A stretch of 64,000 bases of DNA from DASQBT01 sp963782495 (GTDB lineage: Bacteria > Pseudomonadota > Gammaproteobacteria > Burkholderiales > Thiobacillaceae), in contig CAWAJU010000005.1 of NCBI GenBank assembly GCA_963782495.1, positions 124,001 to 188,000 on the forward strand, written 5' to 3'. How positions within the stretch are numbered: the first letter of the stretch is position 1; each line of letters opens with the position of its first letter. Both the position numbers and the translations under genes were made by a program. Under the pieces are notes generated by a model, which was given only the letters and a program-made list of their open reading frames with translations, had not been told where the DNA came from and searched no databases. This document shows, piece after piece, positions 8,674 through 17,367 of the stretch.

Positions 8674-9984
8674 TTAGCCTGTCTGCTTCCCCGGTGCCAG
8701 TCCAGCCCGGTGTCCCTGACCGAAACCTCGCCCCTTGTCGCGTCTCGCCTTGAGCAGGTCGCGCTGTTCCCGAATTGCAAAGTGCCTGGCAAGCAGACTG
8801 GCCATCAACAGCCAGTAGGACAGTTCCCAGTAGGTGATTCCCAAGAAGATCGCACCAACTGCATACGCGATTAAGGACGCCCGCAACATGGCAGCCCAAG
8901 CTTGCACCCAGTCAAGGTGCCAGCGTTTGCCCAACCACCCCATGCGGGTCAGGCTGAGAATAGTTCCCGCCAGGAGTGCCCCCCAAAGCAGCAAGCCGGG
9001 GAAGCCGTGTTCGACTCCCATCTTGATGTAGGCGTTGTGCCAATCCCGACTGCCTTTGGGCAGCGAGACATAAATCCAGCTTTCAAAACCCCCACCAAGC
9101 CAAGGATGCGTCAACAAGTAATTCCAGCCGCTTTGCCAGACTTCCAATCTTGCCATCGCCGATTCGTCACTTTGATAGTGGCCCATACCCGTCATCCGCG
9201 CAAACCAGCCCTCTGGAAACAGCAGGCCGATGGCCACCAAGCCCGCAATCAAGATGATCAGCGGCGCGCTCTTGCGCCGGTAATGCCAGATTAATAGCAG
9301 GCTCATCGCGCCCAGGCTAAGGAGCGCGCCACGCGACCAGGAGGATAACGCGGCACCAAAGCACAGCACGGTCGCCATCGCCAACACCGCCCGCAAGGTG
9401 CGGTCGCTGGCTTCCTCCCGCCACAAGAACAGCAGCGGAATTGTCATCGTGACTGCAATGGCGAATTCATTGTTTCCGGCCATTTCGCTCCCCGGTGCCC
9501 CATAGACCCGGTCCTGAAAGCCGGTAATTAATGCCCAAAAGCCCCCTTTGACCGCCACAAGCGCAACCGATCCAGCAATTACGACCAGCAAGAGGCGTAG
9601 CTTTTCCTTACTGTCAATCAATACGGGCATAAGCATTAGAGGAACAAACATTTTGCCCACATTCGCCAACTTCGGCCATGCCGCCCAAGGGTTTATTCCT
9701 GACCAGGTGGTCAAGGTGAATTGCCCCAACAGCATGAGCAGGACCGCAAAACGCCAATCCCAGAACAGCGAGGGTTCAACACGCTTTCGGGACCAGGCAT
9801 AAAAAGAAGAAACCAGCGTGATGCCTAGCAGTATGGAATATGCCGGAATTCCGCCCTCTCCATTTCCGGCCCCTTGTGGATGAATAATGTTGAGCACGGA
9901 CAAACCCAACAAACCCATCCACGGCTCACGCAAGGTCATCGCGGCCATGGCAATGAGCATGATGAGACTGCTTATGTCCGACAT
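8674..9984 (-). CDS. Putative O-glycosylation ligase, exosortase A-associated type
   Basis: The protein has about 436 residues and roughly a dozen membrane segments. The start at 9984 (MSDISSLIM) is supported by GGAG seven bases upstream; a longer ORF would overlap the VanZ gene. The N-terminal LREPWMGLLGLSVLNIIHPQ and the central SSWSRGALLSLGA and WHNAYIKMGVEHG stretches match the O-antigen-ligase-like family found with exosortase systems. The presumed role is transfer of polyprenyl-linked glycan to protein or polymer in the periplasm. It follows the VanZ gene in the same direction, and the next gene downstream is a PEP-CTERM protein. Confidence 0.82.
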   Translation of the reverse strand: MSDISSLIMLIAMAAMTLREPWMGLLGLSVLNIIHPQGAGNGEGGIPAYSILLGITLVSSFYAWSRKRVEPSLFWDWRFAVLLMLLGQFTLTTWSGINPWAAWPKLANVGKMFVPLMLMPVLIDSKEKLRLLLVVIAGSVALVAVKGGFWALITGFQDRVYGAPGSEMAGNNEFAIAVTMTIPLLFLWREEASDRTLRAVLAMATVLCFGAALSSWSRGALLSLGAMSLLLIWHYRRKSAPLIILIAGLVAIGLLFPEGWFARMTGMGHYQSDESAMARLEVWQSGWNYLLTHPWLGGGFESWIYVSLPKGSRDWHNAYIKMGVEHGFPGLLLWGALLAGTILSLTRMGWLGKRWHLDWVQAWAAMLRASLIAYAVGAIFLGITYWELSYWLLMASLLARHFAIREQRDLLKARRDKGRGFGQGHRAGLAPGKQTG

Positions 9985-10009
9985 TTCCATACTCCGGCAC
10001 GAATTGTCT

Positions 10010-11491
10010 TCAAGACTTGCCTCTGCTCCCGCGTGGAACACGCTGCGCAGTTCGAATGGGTTGATCAGCGTTCGACGAATGAGTCCTTGCTGATTTCCGC
10101 ACCATCCGTCTGCGGGACGCCATTAGTCTGACGAAGACATACCCGATGACGCCGCCAAGCAATTGAAGAACGACATCGATGTTGTCCGGATTCTTTTCTG
10201 GCAGTGCGAGCCGCCCAATATCGATGGCCAAGGCCGTAAATGCAATCAATACCAGCGCTATACCGGTACCAAACCCGCGCCAGGTCCATCTTAGTTGGGC
10301 GACTGCCAAGCCAAGAATCGCTCCCAGCGGAATGAAGAACAACACCTTGTGCAGCACCTCGGTGGCCGCGCGAAACTCGGTGCCATAGTAATAGGCCTCA
10401 AAAGGCACGCGTGTCATAAAGTTGTATAGGCGTTCACGTAGAAAAGCACCATCTGTCCTGAAGTTGAAGGGGTACCAGAACAACACGGCCAGGCCACATG
10501 TCCACGCCAGTGCAAACGCGAGCGGCAACATTACCCTGGCAACCTCTGACGTGGTATTTGCGCTCTGCATTTCTCTGCCCTGCCGCATGCCAGCACCAAA
10601 CTTCACAGCGAGAAGGACCCCCACTGCCCCGCCCAGGGTAGCCGTGATCACTTCGGTGACATCGGTGACCCGGGAATACACGAACAGTTGCAGAAATTCC
10701 AGCAATGACGCAGCGCCAATGGTCATTCCCCAAGTCCTCATACTGCTGCGAACGCCGCTAATTCGCCAAAGGAATCCCAGCGGCACCCACATCAACACAT
10801 CCATTGTCAGATCGTAAAGCGCCAGGCTGGGCTCGGCAGGCAGAGCGGCGAATGGAATCAGATTGAGCTTGCCCTCCCGCCATTTATGAAAAATCTCGAC
10901 GACACTGATCGTGAGATCCAGCGGCAGCACACCGTAGACGAAGACTACGGCGACGTAGACCCAAGCCAAGCGTTCGGCAAATGACGACGGCTCCCTTACG
11001 TTTCTCCAGTCTGCGTACCATCGAGCGAACTTGCCGCCGAACACCCACCAAGCCGCTACGCCAATCACGGTGCCTATGCATTCAGCGACGATATCGTTAA
11101 GCGAAACCGTGCGTGGCGGAAAAAATATCTGCGTGAACTCAATACCCACGCAAAGTGCAACACACGCGGTCACCACCACGAGTGTAGCCAGTGATCTGGC
11201 CAACAGCCCAAGCGGCCACAGTGTTCCAAGCCAAAAGAACGCCAATGGGATAAACAGCAGGATGTTTGCGACCCAATCGGCTCGCGAGCCTATTCCCAGG
11301 TTCCGATAGGAAATGTCTCGAAATCGGGCCAGCGCCTGCCCCCATTCCTGAGCGTGAAAGTGCAATGGAACCAAACTGCCATAGATTACAAACGCGAGGT
11401 AGATCAGCGCCAGAAAAAACAGGGTGTGGCGGACAGCGTGCATTTCAATACCGCTGGCGTCGCCTTCATCTGATTTCACCTCAACGTGCAT
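10010..11491 (-). CDS. VanZ-like family membrane protein with two VanZ modules
   Basis: The protein has 493 residues and many membrane helices. Two VanZ-like blocks are seen: one near residues 70-170 (ADWVANILLFIPLAFF, then FTQIFFPPRTVSLNDIVAE) and another near 230-310 (DVLMWVPLGFLWR, then EFLQLFVYSRVTDVTEVI). The last part looks like a third, degenerate copy. The start at 11491 overlaps the upstream gene by 11 bp; an in-frame ATG at 11443 is an alternative and neither has a clear ribosome site. VanZ-like proteins are common in exopolysaccharide/PEP-CTERM clusters, but their biochemical role is unknown. Confidence 0.78.
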   Translation of the reverse strand: MHVEVKSDEGDASGIEMHAVRHTLFFLALIYLAFVIYGSLVPLHFHAQEWGQALARFRDISYRNLGIGSRADWVANILLFIPLAFFWLGTLWPLGLLARSLATLVVVTACVALCVGIEFTQIFFPPRTVSLNDIVAECIGTVIGVAAWWVFGGKFARWYADWRNVREPSSFAERLAWVYVAVVFVYGVLPLDLTISVVEIFHKWREGKLNLIPFAALPAEPSLALYDLTMDVLMWVPLGFLWRISGVRSSMRTWGMTIGAASLLEFLQLFVYSRVTDVTEVITATLGGAVGVLLAVKFGAGMRQGREMQSANTTSEVARVMLPLAFALAWTCGLAVLFWYPFNFRTDGAFLRERLYNFMTRVPFEAYYYGTEFRAATEVLHKVLFFIPLGAILGLAVAQLRWTWRGFGTGIALVLIAFTALAIDIGRLALPEKNPDNIDVVLQLLGGVIGYVFVRLMASRRRMVRKSARTHSSNADQPIRTAQRVPRGSRGKS

Positions 11492-12821
11492 TTATGTACG
11501 TTTCAACGCCCGCATCCAGTTTCTCTCGCAAGGCACCGAGTTGCGCCGTGACTGGCCTGTCCAGGTCCCAATCAGGATACGGTGCGGCGCTATGCCAGGT
11601 TGCCTGAAGCGCCTCGTCCGTGAGATGGGCCCTTTCTTTCAGAGTTTTGGCAAGTCTGGCGGCCGGATACAGCCTGTCCGGATCTACCTGCTGATAGGTC
11701 ATCGTCAGATTGCGCGTCGCCTCCCCGCCCTGGATAGGTCGGAAGGAGGCGATTAGATTGCCTTCGACCCGCTGGGAATAGTGTTCTTCTGACGCCGGTT
11801 TTACCCGAATGACGATGCCTGCATCGCGTGCCAATACGGTATTGTTGAAGATCGCCATGTCCCGGGGAATATCGTTGTGCGGCTGAATATGCACGGCGTC
11901 GCCGTAGCGATTGATGAAGACATTGTTGTACAAGGCCAGCCGGCCTTCTGCTTGAAACAGCGCCTCGGTCGAATTGTCCACAAGCCAGTTGCCGTATACC
12001 AGGTATCGGTCGCCGTTGCCGGGACCTTCGAGGGGCCAGTGGCCCAACAATACGTTGGGTCTGGCCATCACACCCGCAGTTGCATTGCGAGACTTGCCGA
12101 ACAGGTTGTTGCGTATGATCGTTACGGCAGGGTCTGCAGGGGTATCTTGAAGGGTAGGCCGCGGATTTTGATGCTTGATTTGCAAGTCATACCCCAGACT
12201 GTCCACTACTTGATTGGCCTCGATGAGCCCCGCCCAAAACGGGTCCGCGCCATTTGAGTTGCCCAGATAGATCCCTGTTCCCGCCCCCTCTATGATGTTG
12301 CCACGGATAACCCAGCCCCAGGCTGGGCATTTGGTGGAAATGCCGACAATCTGCTGGTTGTTGCCATGGCCGACTATGTGCAGGTTTTCCAGGGTGATGT
12401 GATGGGCATATCGGCTATGTCCTTCCGCCTTTACGCCGTCAACCGGCAGATTTCGGCCATCCAGGGTCAGGTTGCGAATGACGATGTAGGCCGTATCCAC
12501 CAGGCTGACGGTATTGACTCCTGGACGCGCGATAAATCGCGCCTCACCCTCATCTTGCGGTCCGGTGATGGTGATAGCCTGATCCTTCCGGCCCTGCATC
12601 TCATGGATCGGTAATCCGTTCGCATAGATGCCCGGTGACAGTTGCAACGTGTCGCCAGGGTCAAGCAGTTGCATGCGTTCGCGATAGTTCGCGGGGCTCG
12701 CCTGGATGGTACGCGCGCCCACAAGAGCCGGCACCATCAACAATACTATCGCCAGCGCACCGGCAGGCGCCTTGAACGCTAGGCTAGCTTGGTTCGGCGT
12801 CGGTCCTGAGTGCGCTGCCAT
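11481..12821 (-). CDS. Secreted right-handed beta-helix protein (polysaccharide lyase/epimerase-like fold)
   Basis: The protein has 446 residues. A hydrophobic segment at about residues 18-36 followed by ARTIQA is a signal peptide or anchor. The rest is parallel beta-helix repeats rich in short strand motifs (YIVIRNLTLDG, ITLENLHIVGHG, WVIRGNIIEGAGTGIYLG, LALYNNVFINR), the fold of pectate and chondroitin lyases and mannuronan epimerases. No catalytic set can be assigned. The start overlaps the end of aroK by 38 bp. In this exopolysaccharide setting it may trim, modify or bind the polymer. Confidence 0.8.
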   Translation of the reverse strand: MAAHSGPTPNQASLAFKAPAGALAIVLLMVPALVGARTIQASPANYRERMQLLDPGDTLQLSPGIYANGLPIHEMQGRKDQAITITGPQDEGEARFIARPGVNTVSLVDTAYIVIRNLTLDGRNLPVDGVKAEGHSRYAHHITLENLHIVGHGNNQQIVGISTKCPAWGWVIRGNIIEGAGTGIYLGNSNGADPFWAGLIEANQVVDSLGYDLQIKHQNPRPTLQDTPADPAVTIIRNNLFGKSRNATAGVMARPNVLLGHWPLEGPGNGDRYLVYGNWLVDNSTEALFQAEGRLALYNNVFINRYGDAVHIQPHNDIPRDMAIFNNTVLARDAGIVIRVKPASEEHYSQRVEGNLIASFRPIQGGEATRNLTMTYQQVDPDRLYPAARLAKTLKERAHLTDEALQATWHSAAPYPDWDLDRPVTAQLGALREKLDAGVETYINAR

Positions 12822-13341
12822 AGCCCTGTTCCATCAGTTGGCGTTTCAGTTTATCCGTCAGGCTTTGGACGCTTTGTCGTCCGGTATCGACAACGATGTC
12901 AGCCACTTCCCGATAAAGCGGGTCGCGCGTCTGATACAAGTCTTTAAGTTTTTGCAGGCGATTGCCGGTTTGCAACAGAGGGCGATTCTTGTCGTGACGT
13001 GTGCGCTGGTAAAGGTCTTCAGGTCGGCCATGAAGGTAGATCACGGTGCCGCGGGCCTTAAGGCGCTCCCGGTTGTTTGCCGCCAATACGGCTCCTCCCC
13101 CGGTCGCCAAAACAACGTTCTGCTGGCTGGTCAGGCCATCGAGGGTTTCCTCTTCCCTTTTGCGGAAGCCTGCCTCACCCTCGATTTCAAATATGACGGG
13201 GATGCGAACTCCAGTGCGCTCTTCCAACGCATGGTCCGCATCAAAGAAGGTCTTATCAAGTTGCCGAGCAAGATTCTTCCCGATGGTGGTCTTACCCGCC
13301 CCCATCAACCCCACGAGAAATATGTTGTCGAGCTTGCCCAT
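12784..13341 (-). CDS. aroK: Shikimate kinase
   Basis: The protein has 185 residues, the normal size. It phosphorylates shikimate at the 3-position in the chorismate pathway. The P-loop GLMGAGKTTIG, the substrate-binding DADHALEERTG and FRKREEE regions and the glycine-rich ATGGGAVL motif are all present, as is the lid arginine region (YQRTRHDKNRPLL). It lies 33 bp after pilQ in the same direction, the usual pilMNOPQ-aroK arrangement, but the gene that follows is a beta-helix protein rather than aroB. Confidence 0.96.
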   Translation of the reverse strand: MGKLDNIFLVGLMGAGKTTIGKNLARQLDKTFFDADHALEERTGVRIPVIFEIEGEAGFRKREEETLDGLTSQQNVVLATGGGAVLAANNRERLKARGTVIYLHGRPEDLYQRTRHDKNRPLLQTGNRLQKLKDLYQTRDPLYREVADIVVDTGRQSVQSLTDKLKRQLMEQGYGSALRTDAEPS

Positions 13342-13374
13342 GTCCGCATTGTAGCGGACATGGGCGGTCAGGAA

Positions 13375-15645
13375 TCAATGCAAGGACAGGCGCTCGTCGA
13401 GTATGCGCGGGGTGAGGAAGATCAGCAGTTCGACTTTCTGTTCTTCCTTGTTGCTGTTCTTGAAGAGATAGCCGAGGAAGGGCAAATCCCCCAGGAAAGG
13501 CACCTTGCTGATGTCATTGCGATGTATTGTTTCGTAGACGCCGCCCAGAACTGCAGTTTCGCCATTATTCACCCGTACCTGGGTCTTGACCCGCTTGGTA
13601 TCGATTCCCGGGACAGAACCGCCGCCAGGCACGACGACTAGGGCACCCTCAGTATCCTTCTGTATTTCCACCGTCATCACAACGGAGTCGTTATTGAGGA
13701 TCTGCGGATCGACCAGCAAACACAACACAGCATCCTTGAACGTTACAGTGAAGGTGGGAGCGGTGGTAGTGCCACCAGGTTGCACGGTCGTGTAGGGTAT
13801 TTGCACGCCCTGCAATATGACCGCGGGCTTCTGGTTGGACGTAACCACCCTAGGGTTGGAGATTACCTTGCCACGGTTATCCGCCTCCAGTGCCTGAAGT
13901 TCGAGGCTGATCAGATTGCCGGTGGCGACGTTGAGCAGGGTCAGACCCAGGTTCGCAGGGGAGGTGCTGGTGGCTGTAACCGGGGCGGGCAGGTTGACGT
14001 TGGGCAAAGCAAGTCCCGCCGCACCGCCGGCGCTGGCAATGCCTTGTGAATCGCTCAAGTTGGCACCCAAGCCAATCCCCGTCTGACTGCTTCCCAATTT
14101 ACTTATGCCGCCAACTCCGACACCCAATCGCGCGCCAAGTTGGCGCGAAAATGTCTCGTCCGCCAGAACAATCCTTGCCTCGATCATAACCTGACGCGCT
14201 GGAACATCCAGCTTGGCGAGCAACTGACGGATTTCGTCAATTTTCCTCGCCGTATCGTTGATGATCAGCGTGTTGGTCTTGAGCTCATATGTTGCCCGCC
14301 CGCGCTTGGAAAGTATCTTTTGATCGCTTTGCGTTTGGACTTGCTGTGAGGCCTGGGACGTGCCCCCTACCCCCTGGGCGGTCGTCGAACAGGTAGCCTT
14401 GCTGTCATTCCCGCTTTGAAGGGACCCGATCGGGGAACCGTACAGCATGGCTTGCGCTTCGTCGGCGCGAAGGTAATTGAGCGCGATGTACTCTGTTGAC
14501 AACGGCTCCAGGTCGTCCACCGCCAGTTTGGCTTCAAGCTCCAGCTTTTCCTTGGTCAGCAGTTCGTCCTTTGGAGCGATCCAGATCACGTTGCCATTGA
14601 CCCGCTTGTCCAGACCCTTGGTTTGCATGATCAGGTCCAGCGCCTGGTCCCAGGGTACATCCTTGAGACGCAGCGTCAGACTGCCATTGACCGTGTCGCT
14701 CGCAATGATGTTCAGGCCGGTGAAATCCGCAATCACCTGAAGCACAGAACGAACTTCAACATTCTGAAAGTTAAGCGACAGCTTCTCCCCGGTGTACTTG
14801 ATCTTGCCGTCGGTAGTCTTCCTTGCCCCATCGGTCGAAGGCTTGACCTCGACGATGAACTGATTATCGGTCTGGTAGGCGGAATATTCCCATTCTCCCT
14901 GCGGCTCGATCACCATGCGGGTGCTGTCCCCCAAGGCATAACTTTCCACAATCTTGACCGGGGTGGCAAAGTCCGCCACATCCAGCCGGCGCTGCAGAGC
15001 CTTGGGCAGTTCCGTATCGATAAAATCCACCGTGACGCCATTGGCCTGCTGCCGGATATTGATCCCGGTCTGAGCATCCGCCAGGGTTGTGACGATGCGC
15101 CCTTCGCCGTTTGGACCGCGACGGAAATCGATGTCACGAATCGCGTGCCGGGCAGCGGCCGGCGCGGCCTCGGCAAACTGGGGTGAGGCATTGGCCGGCG
15201 CGGATGCCGCGGCCAGATTGTCGCCAAGCGACACAAGCAGATATTTGCCCTCGATCTTTGCCTCATATTCCACTGATCTGTTCAGGTTCAACACGAGACG
15301 CGTACGATTCCCGGCCTGAATTACATTGACGCTCACCAAGGGGCCCAGATTGGCTTCAACCGTATTCTTGCCGACTCCATTCCCGGTGTCAGTCAAGTCA
15401 AGCGCAATGCGCGGCGGATTCCCGACGGAGAATCCCGCAGGGGGATTCTTCAACGGCTCCTTCAGCCCAACCCTGAGCACCACCTTGCCCCCCGGCAAGG
15501 TCGCCGGCTCGACAGACAGCACCGTATTGGAGGTCGGGGGCATACTCTCTGCCTGAGCCTGAACACCGAAGACCAGCGACAAGGCCAGCCAAAACCATGC
15601 GATATAGCGGACAGAAACGGAGGGAAAATGGACCAGGTTATTCAT
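13375..15645 (-). CDS. pilQ: Type IV pilus secretin
   Basis: The protein has about 756 residues. It forms the outer-membrane pore through which the type IV pilus passes. The start at 15645 (MNNLVHFPS) has GAGG six bases upstream; the ATG at 15660 overlaps the pilP stop and is less likely. Features in order are a signal peptide, two AMIN domains (about residues 45-270), an STN/secretin N-terminal domain (LSLNFQNVEVRSVLQVIADF), a second N domain with a Gln/Ser-rich insert, and the C-terminal secretin domain ending in PFLGDLPFLGYLFK and ELLIFLTPRI. It is last in the pil operon before aroK. Confidence 0.97.
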   Translation of the reverse strand: MNNLVHFPSVSVRYIAWFWLALSLVFGVQAQAESMPPTSNTVLSVEPATLPGGKVVLRVGLKEPLKNPPAGFSVGNPPRIALDLTDTGNGVGKNTVEANLGPLVSVNVIQAGNRTRLVLNLNRSVEYEAKIEGKYLLVSLGDNLAAASAPANASPQFAEAAPAAARHAIRDIDFRRGPNGEGRIVTTLADAQTGINIRQQANGVTVDFIDTELPKALQRRLDVADFATPVKIVESYALGDSTRMVIEPQGEWEYSAYQTDNQFIVEVKPSTDGARKTTDGKIKYTGEKLSLNFQNVEVRSVLQVIADFTGLNIIASDTVNGSLTLRLKDVPWDQALDLIMQTKGLDKRVNGNVIWIAPKDELLTKEKLELEAKLAVDDLEPLSTEYIALNYLRADEAQAMLYGSPIGSLQSGNDSKATCSTTAQGVGGTSQASQQVQTQSDQKILSKRGRATYELKTNTLIINDTARKIDEIRQLLAKLDVPARQVMIEARIVLADETFSRQLGARLGVGVGGISKLGSSQTGIGLGANLSDSQGIASAGGAAGLALPNVNLPAPVTATSTSPANLGLTLLNVATGNLISLELQALEADNRGKVISNPRVVTSNQKPAVILQGVQIPYTTVQPGGTTTAPTFTVTFKDAVLCLLVDPQILNNDSVVMTVEIQKDTEGALVVVPGGGSVPGIDTKRVKTQVRVNNGETAVLGGVYETIHRNDISKVPFLGDLPFLGYLFKNSNKEEQKVELLIFLTPRILDERLSLH

Positions 15646-15656
15646 GTCAGCCTCGA

Positions 15657-16157
15657 TCATTCTTGCAAAGTTAAGGTACTGTCGCGCTCGGTCCAGTCAC
15701 CTGCACTGTCCTGCACAATCTCTTTTAGTTTCACTGCGGAATCACTGATGCCGACCACCAAGCCGAAATTTTGACCCACGTAATTGCCTTTGTGTACGTG
15801 GTAGATGGCGTTATCCGGGGTCTTGATCACCGCATTGATGTCCCCTTTCCTTTCCAGGACTCCAACCATTTTCAGAGTCTCCAGCGAGTAGGCCTCGAGT
15901 GGCTCCTTGGGCCGCGCCAGATCTGGCTGCAATCCGCCGCCGCTGCCCTTGGGCGAAAGTTTGCGTGGCTTGAAAGGGTCGGGCAGATCAAATGCGTTGT
16001 ATTCGAACGGCTCATACGGCTTGACCGTGGGCAAGGGTTCGACCTTGCCCTGCAAATCCTTGCCTGTATCCGCGACAAATTGCTCCACGTCACTCTTGCC
16101 GCCCAAGCCACAACCGGCAAGCATCATGCTGAAAAAAAGGCAGGCAAGTAGTCTCAT
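15657..16157 (-). CDS. pilP: Type IV pilus inner-membrane lipoprotein PilP
   Basis: The protein has 166 residues. A lipobox (MMLAGCG) places the acylated cysteine near residue 16. The C-terminal half is the beta-domain that contacts the secretin PilQ (MVGVLERKGDINAVIKTPDN). It links the PilMNO inner-membrane platform to the PilQ pore. It overlaps pilO by four bases and is followed directly by pilQ. Confidence 0.95.
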   Translation of the reverse strand: MRLLACLFFSMMLAGCGLGGKSDVEQFVADTGKDLQGKVEPLPTVKPYEPFEYNAFDLPDPFKPRKLSPKGSGGGLQPDLARPKEPLEAYSLETLKMVGVLERKGDINAVIKTPDNAIYHVHKGNYVGQNFGLVVGISDSAVKLKEIVQDSAGDWTERDSTLTLQE

Positions 16158-16789
16158 TTATTGCCTCCCTTGCCAGCCTTGTCCTTCTTCTTGGCCTGTT
16201 GCTGGGCCGCCACTTCATCTTCATCGAGATAACGATAGGTCTTGGCCGTCGCATCCATGGTCAGCGAACCGTCCTTGTTCGGAGCGATGGAGATGTCGTG
16301 CAAAGTCACAATTCGCGACAGTTTGGCGACGTCGCTGGTAAACGCTGCCATATCATGATAGCCACCGGTCACCTTGATGCTGATCGGGGTGACGGCGTAG
16401 AACTCGCTTTTCACCTCTGGTTGGGGCTTGAACAGCTCAAATTGCAAGCCCCGTCCCAGGCCAGCCTGGTTGACATCGGTGATCAGCGCATCCATTTCCT
16501 GCCGGTTGGGTAGTTGTTTGAGCAACGCGCCAAACGCCTGCTGAATATCCCTGAGTTGTTGTTCATACGCCTGCAAGTTGACAGCCTGGCCCTTCTTTGT
16601 AACAAAGGTTGCCCGCAGCTCCTGTTCCTTGCGTTGGCCTGCTTCTAGCGTATCGAGTGCGGCTTTCCAGTCGAACCACCAACCCGCACCCACAATCAGC
16701 AGGAAAAGCAGGCCAAGAGTAACAAGCTTCGCCCCGAGGGGCCAATCCGCTATGGTCTTTAGATCAAGGTTATTGAGGTCAAGGTTCAT
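16154..16789 (-). CDS. pilO: Type IV pilus alignment protein PilO
   Basis: The protein has 211 residues, with one N-terminal membrane helix at about residues 23-43, a coiled-coil region and a ferredoxin-like periplasmic domain (FYAVTPISIKVTGGYHDMA). It pairs with PilN in the inner-membrane platform. The lysine-rich tail (KKKDKAGKGGNK) is unremarkable. It overlaps pilN and pilP by four bases each, so the genes are translationally coupled. Confidence 0.95.
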   Translation of the reverse strand: MNLDLNNLDLKTIADWPLGAKLVTLGLLFLLIVGAGWWFDWKAALDTLEAGQRKEQELRATFVTKKGQAVNLQAYEQQLRDIQQAFGALLKQLPNRQEMDALITDVNQAGLGRGLQFELFKPQPEVKSEFYAVTPISIKVTGGYHDMAAFTSDVAKLSRIVTLHDISIAPNKDGSLTMDATAKTYRYLDEDEVAAQQQAKKKDKAGKGGNK

Positions 16790-17367
16790 GCCTTACCTCC
16801 TTTAACCGGTTCTTTTTCCGCCTGTTGCGGAGTTTGCTTAACCGTCAGAACAAACTCGTTTGCGCGCAAGTTGTTAACTGTGGCCGCCTTGATTTCAACC
16901 AGGCTGGCCTGCTCGAGCCATGGTGATTCATCTAGATTCCGCATTAGCGTCGACACCCGGGCGCTGGACTGGGTATAACCATCAATCGTTATCGTGTCAC
17001 CCAACTGCGCAATTGATTTGAGGTAAAGTCCCTCGGGCAGTCGGCGAATCATCTCATCGAACAAATGCACCACTTCGGTCCGGTCGGATTGCAGCGTTTC
17101 TACAACCTGCTTGCGCGCGAGCAAGCTTTGTGTCTGCTGCTTGATATCATTGATCCTTCCAATTTGTATCTCAAGCTTGGCAATCTCATCCTGCAAATAC
17201 TTGTTGCGCGCTTCCTGGTTAGCCTGCCGAGCCGCGATAACAGTGTGTCCAATAACGACCACGGCAACGCCCGCGATCAGGGCAGCGGCCAGCATGAAAT
17301 TGAATTGCCGGCGCCGGGCAGCCCGCTTAAGCTCCCGATGAGGGAGCAGGTTTACGCGTATACTCAT
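16786..17367 (-). CDS. pilN: Type IV pilus alignment protein PilN
   Basis: The protein has 193 residues. The short cytoplasmic start MSIRVNLLPHRE is the conserved peptide that docks in PilM. It is followed by a membrane helix (about residues 25-45), a coiled coil and a ferredoxin-like domain (YLKSIAQLGDTITIDGYTQS). It sits between pilM and pilO with four-base overlaps at both ends. Confidence 0.96.
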   Translation of the reverse strand: MSIRVNLLPHRELKRAARRRQFNFMLAAALIAGVAVVVIGHTVIAARQANQEARNKYLQDEIAKLEIQIGRINDIKQQTQSLLARKQVVETLQSDRTEVVHLFDEMIRRLPEGLYLKSIAQLGDTITIDGYTQSSARVSTLMRNLDESPWLEQASLVEIKAATVNNLRANEFVLTVKQTPQQAEKEPVKGGKA

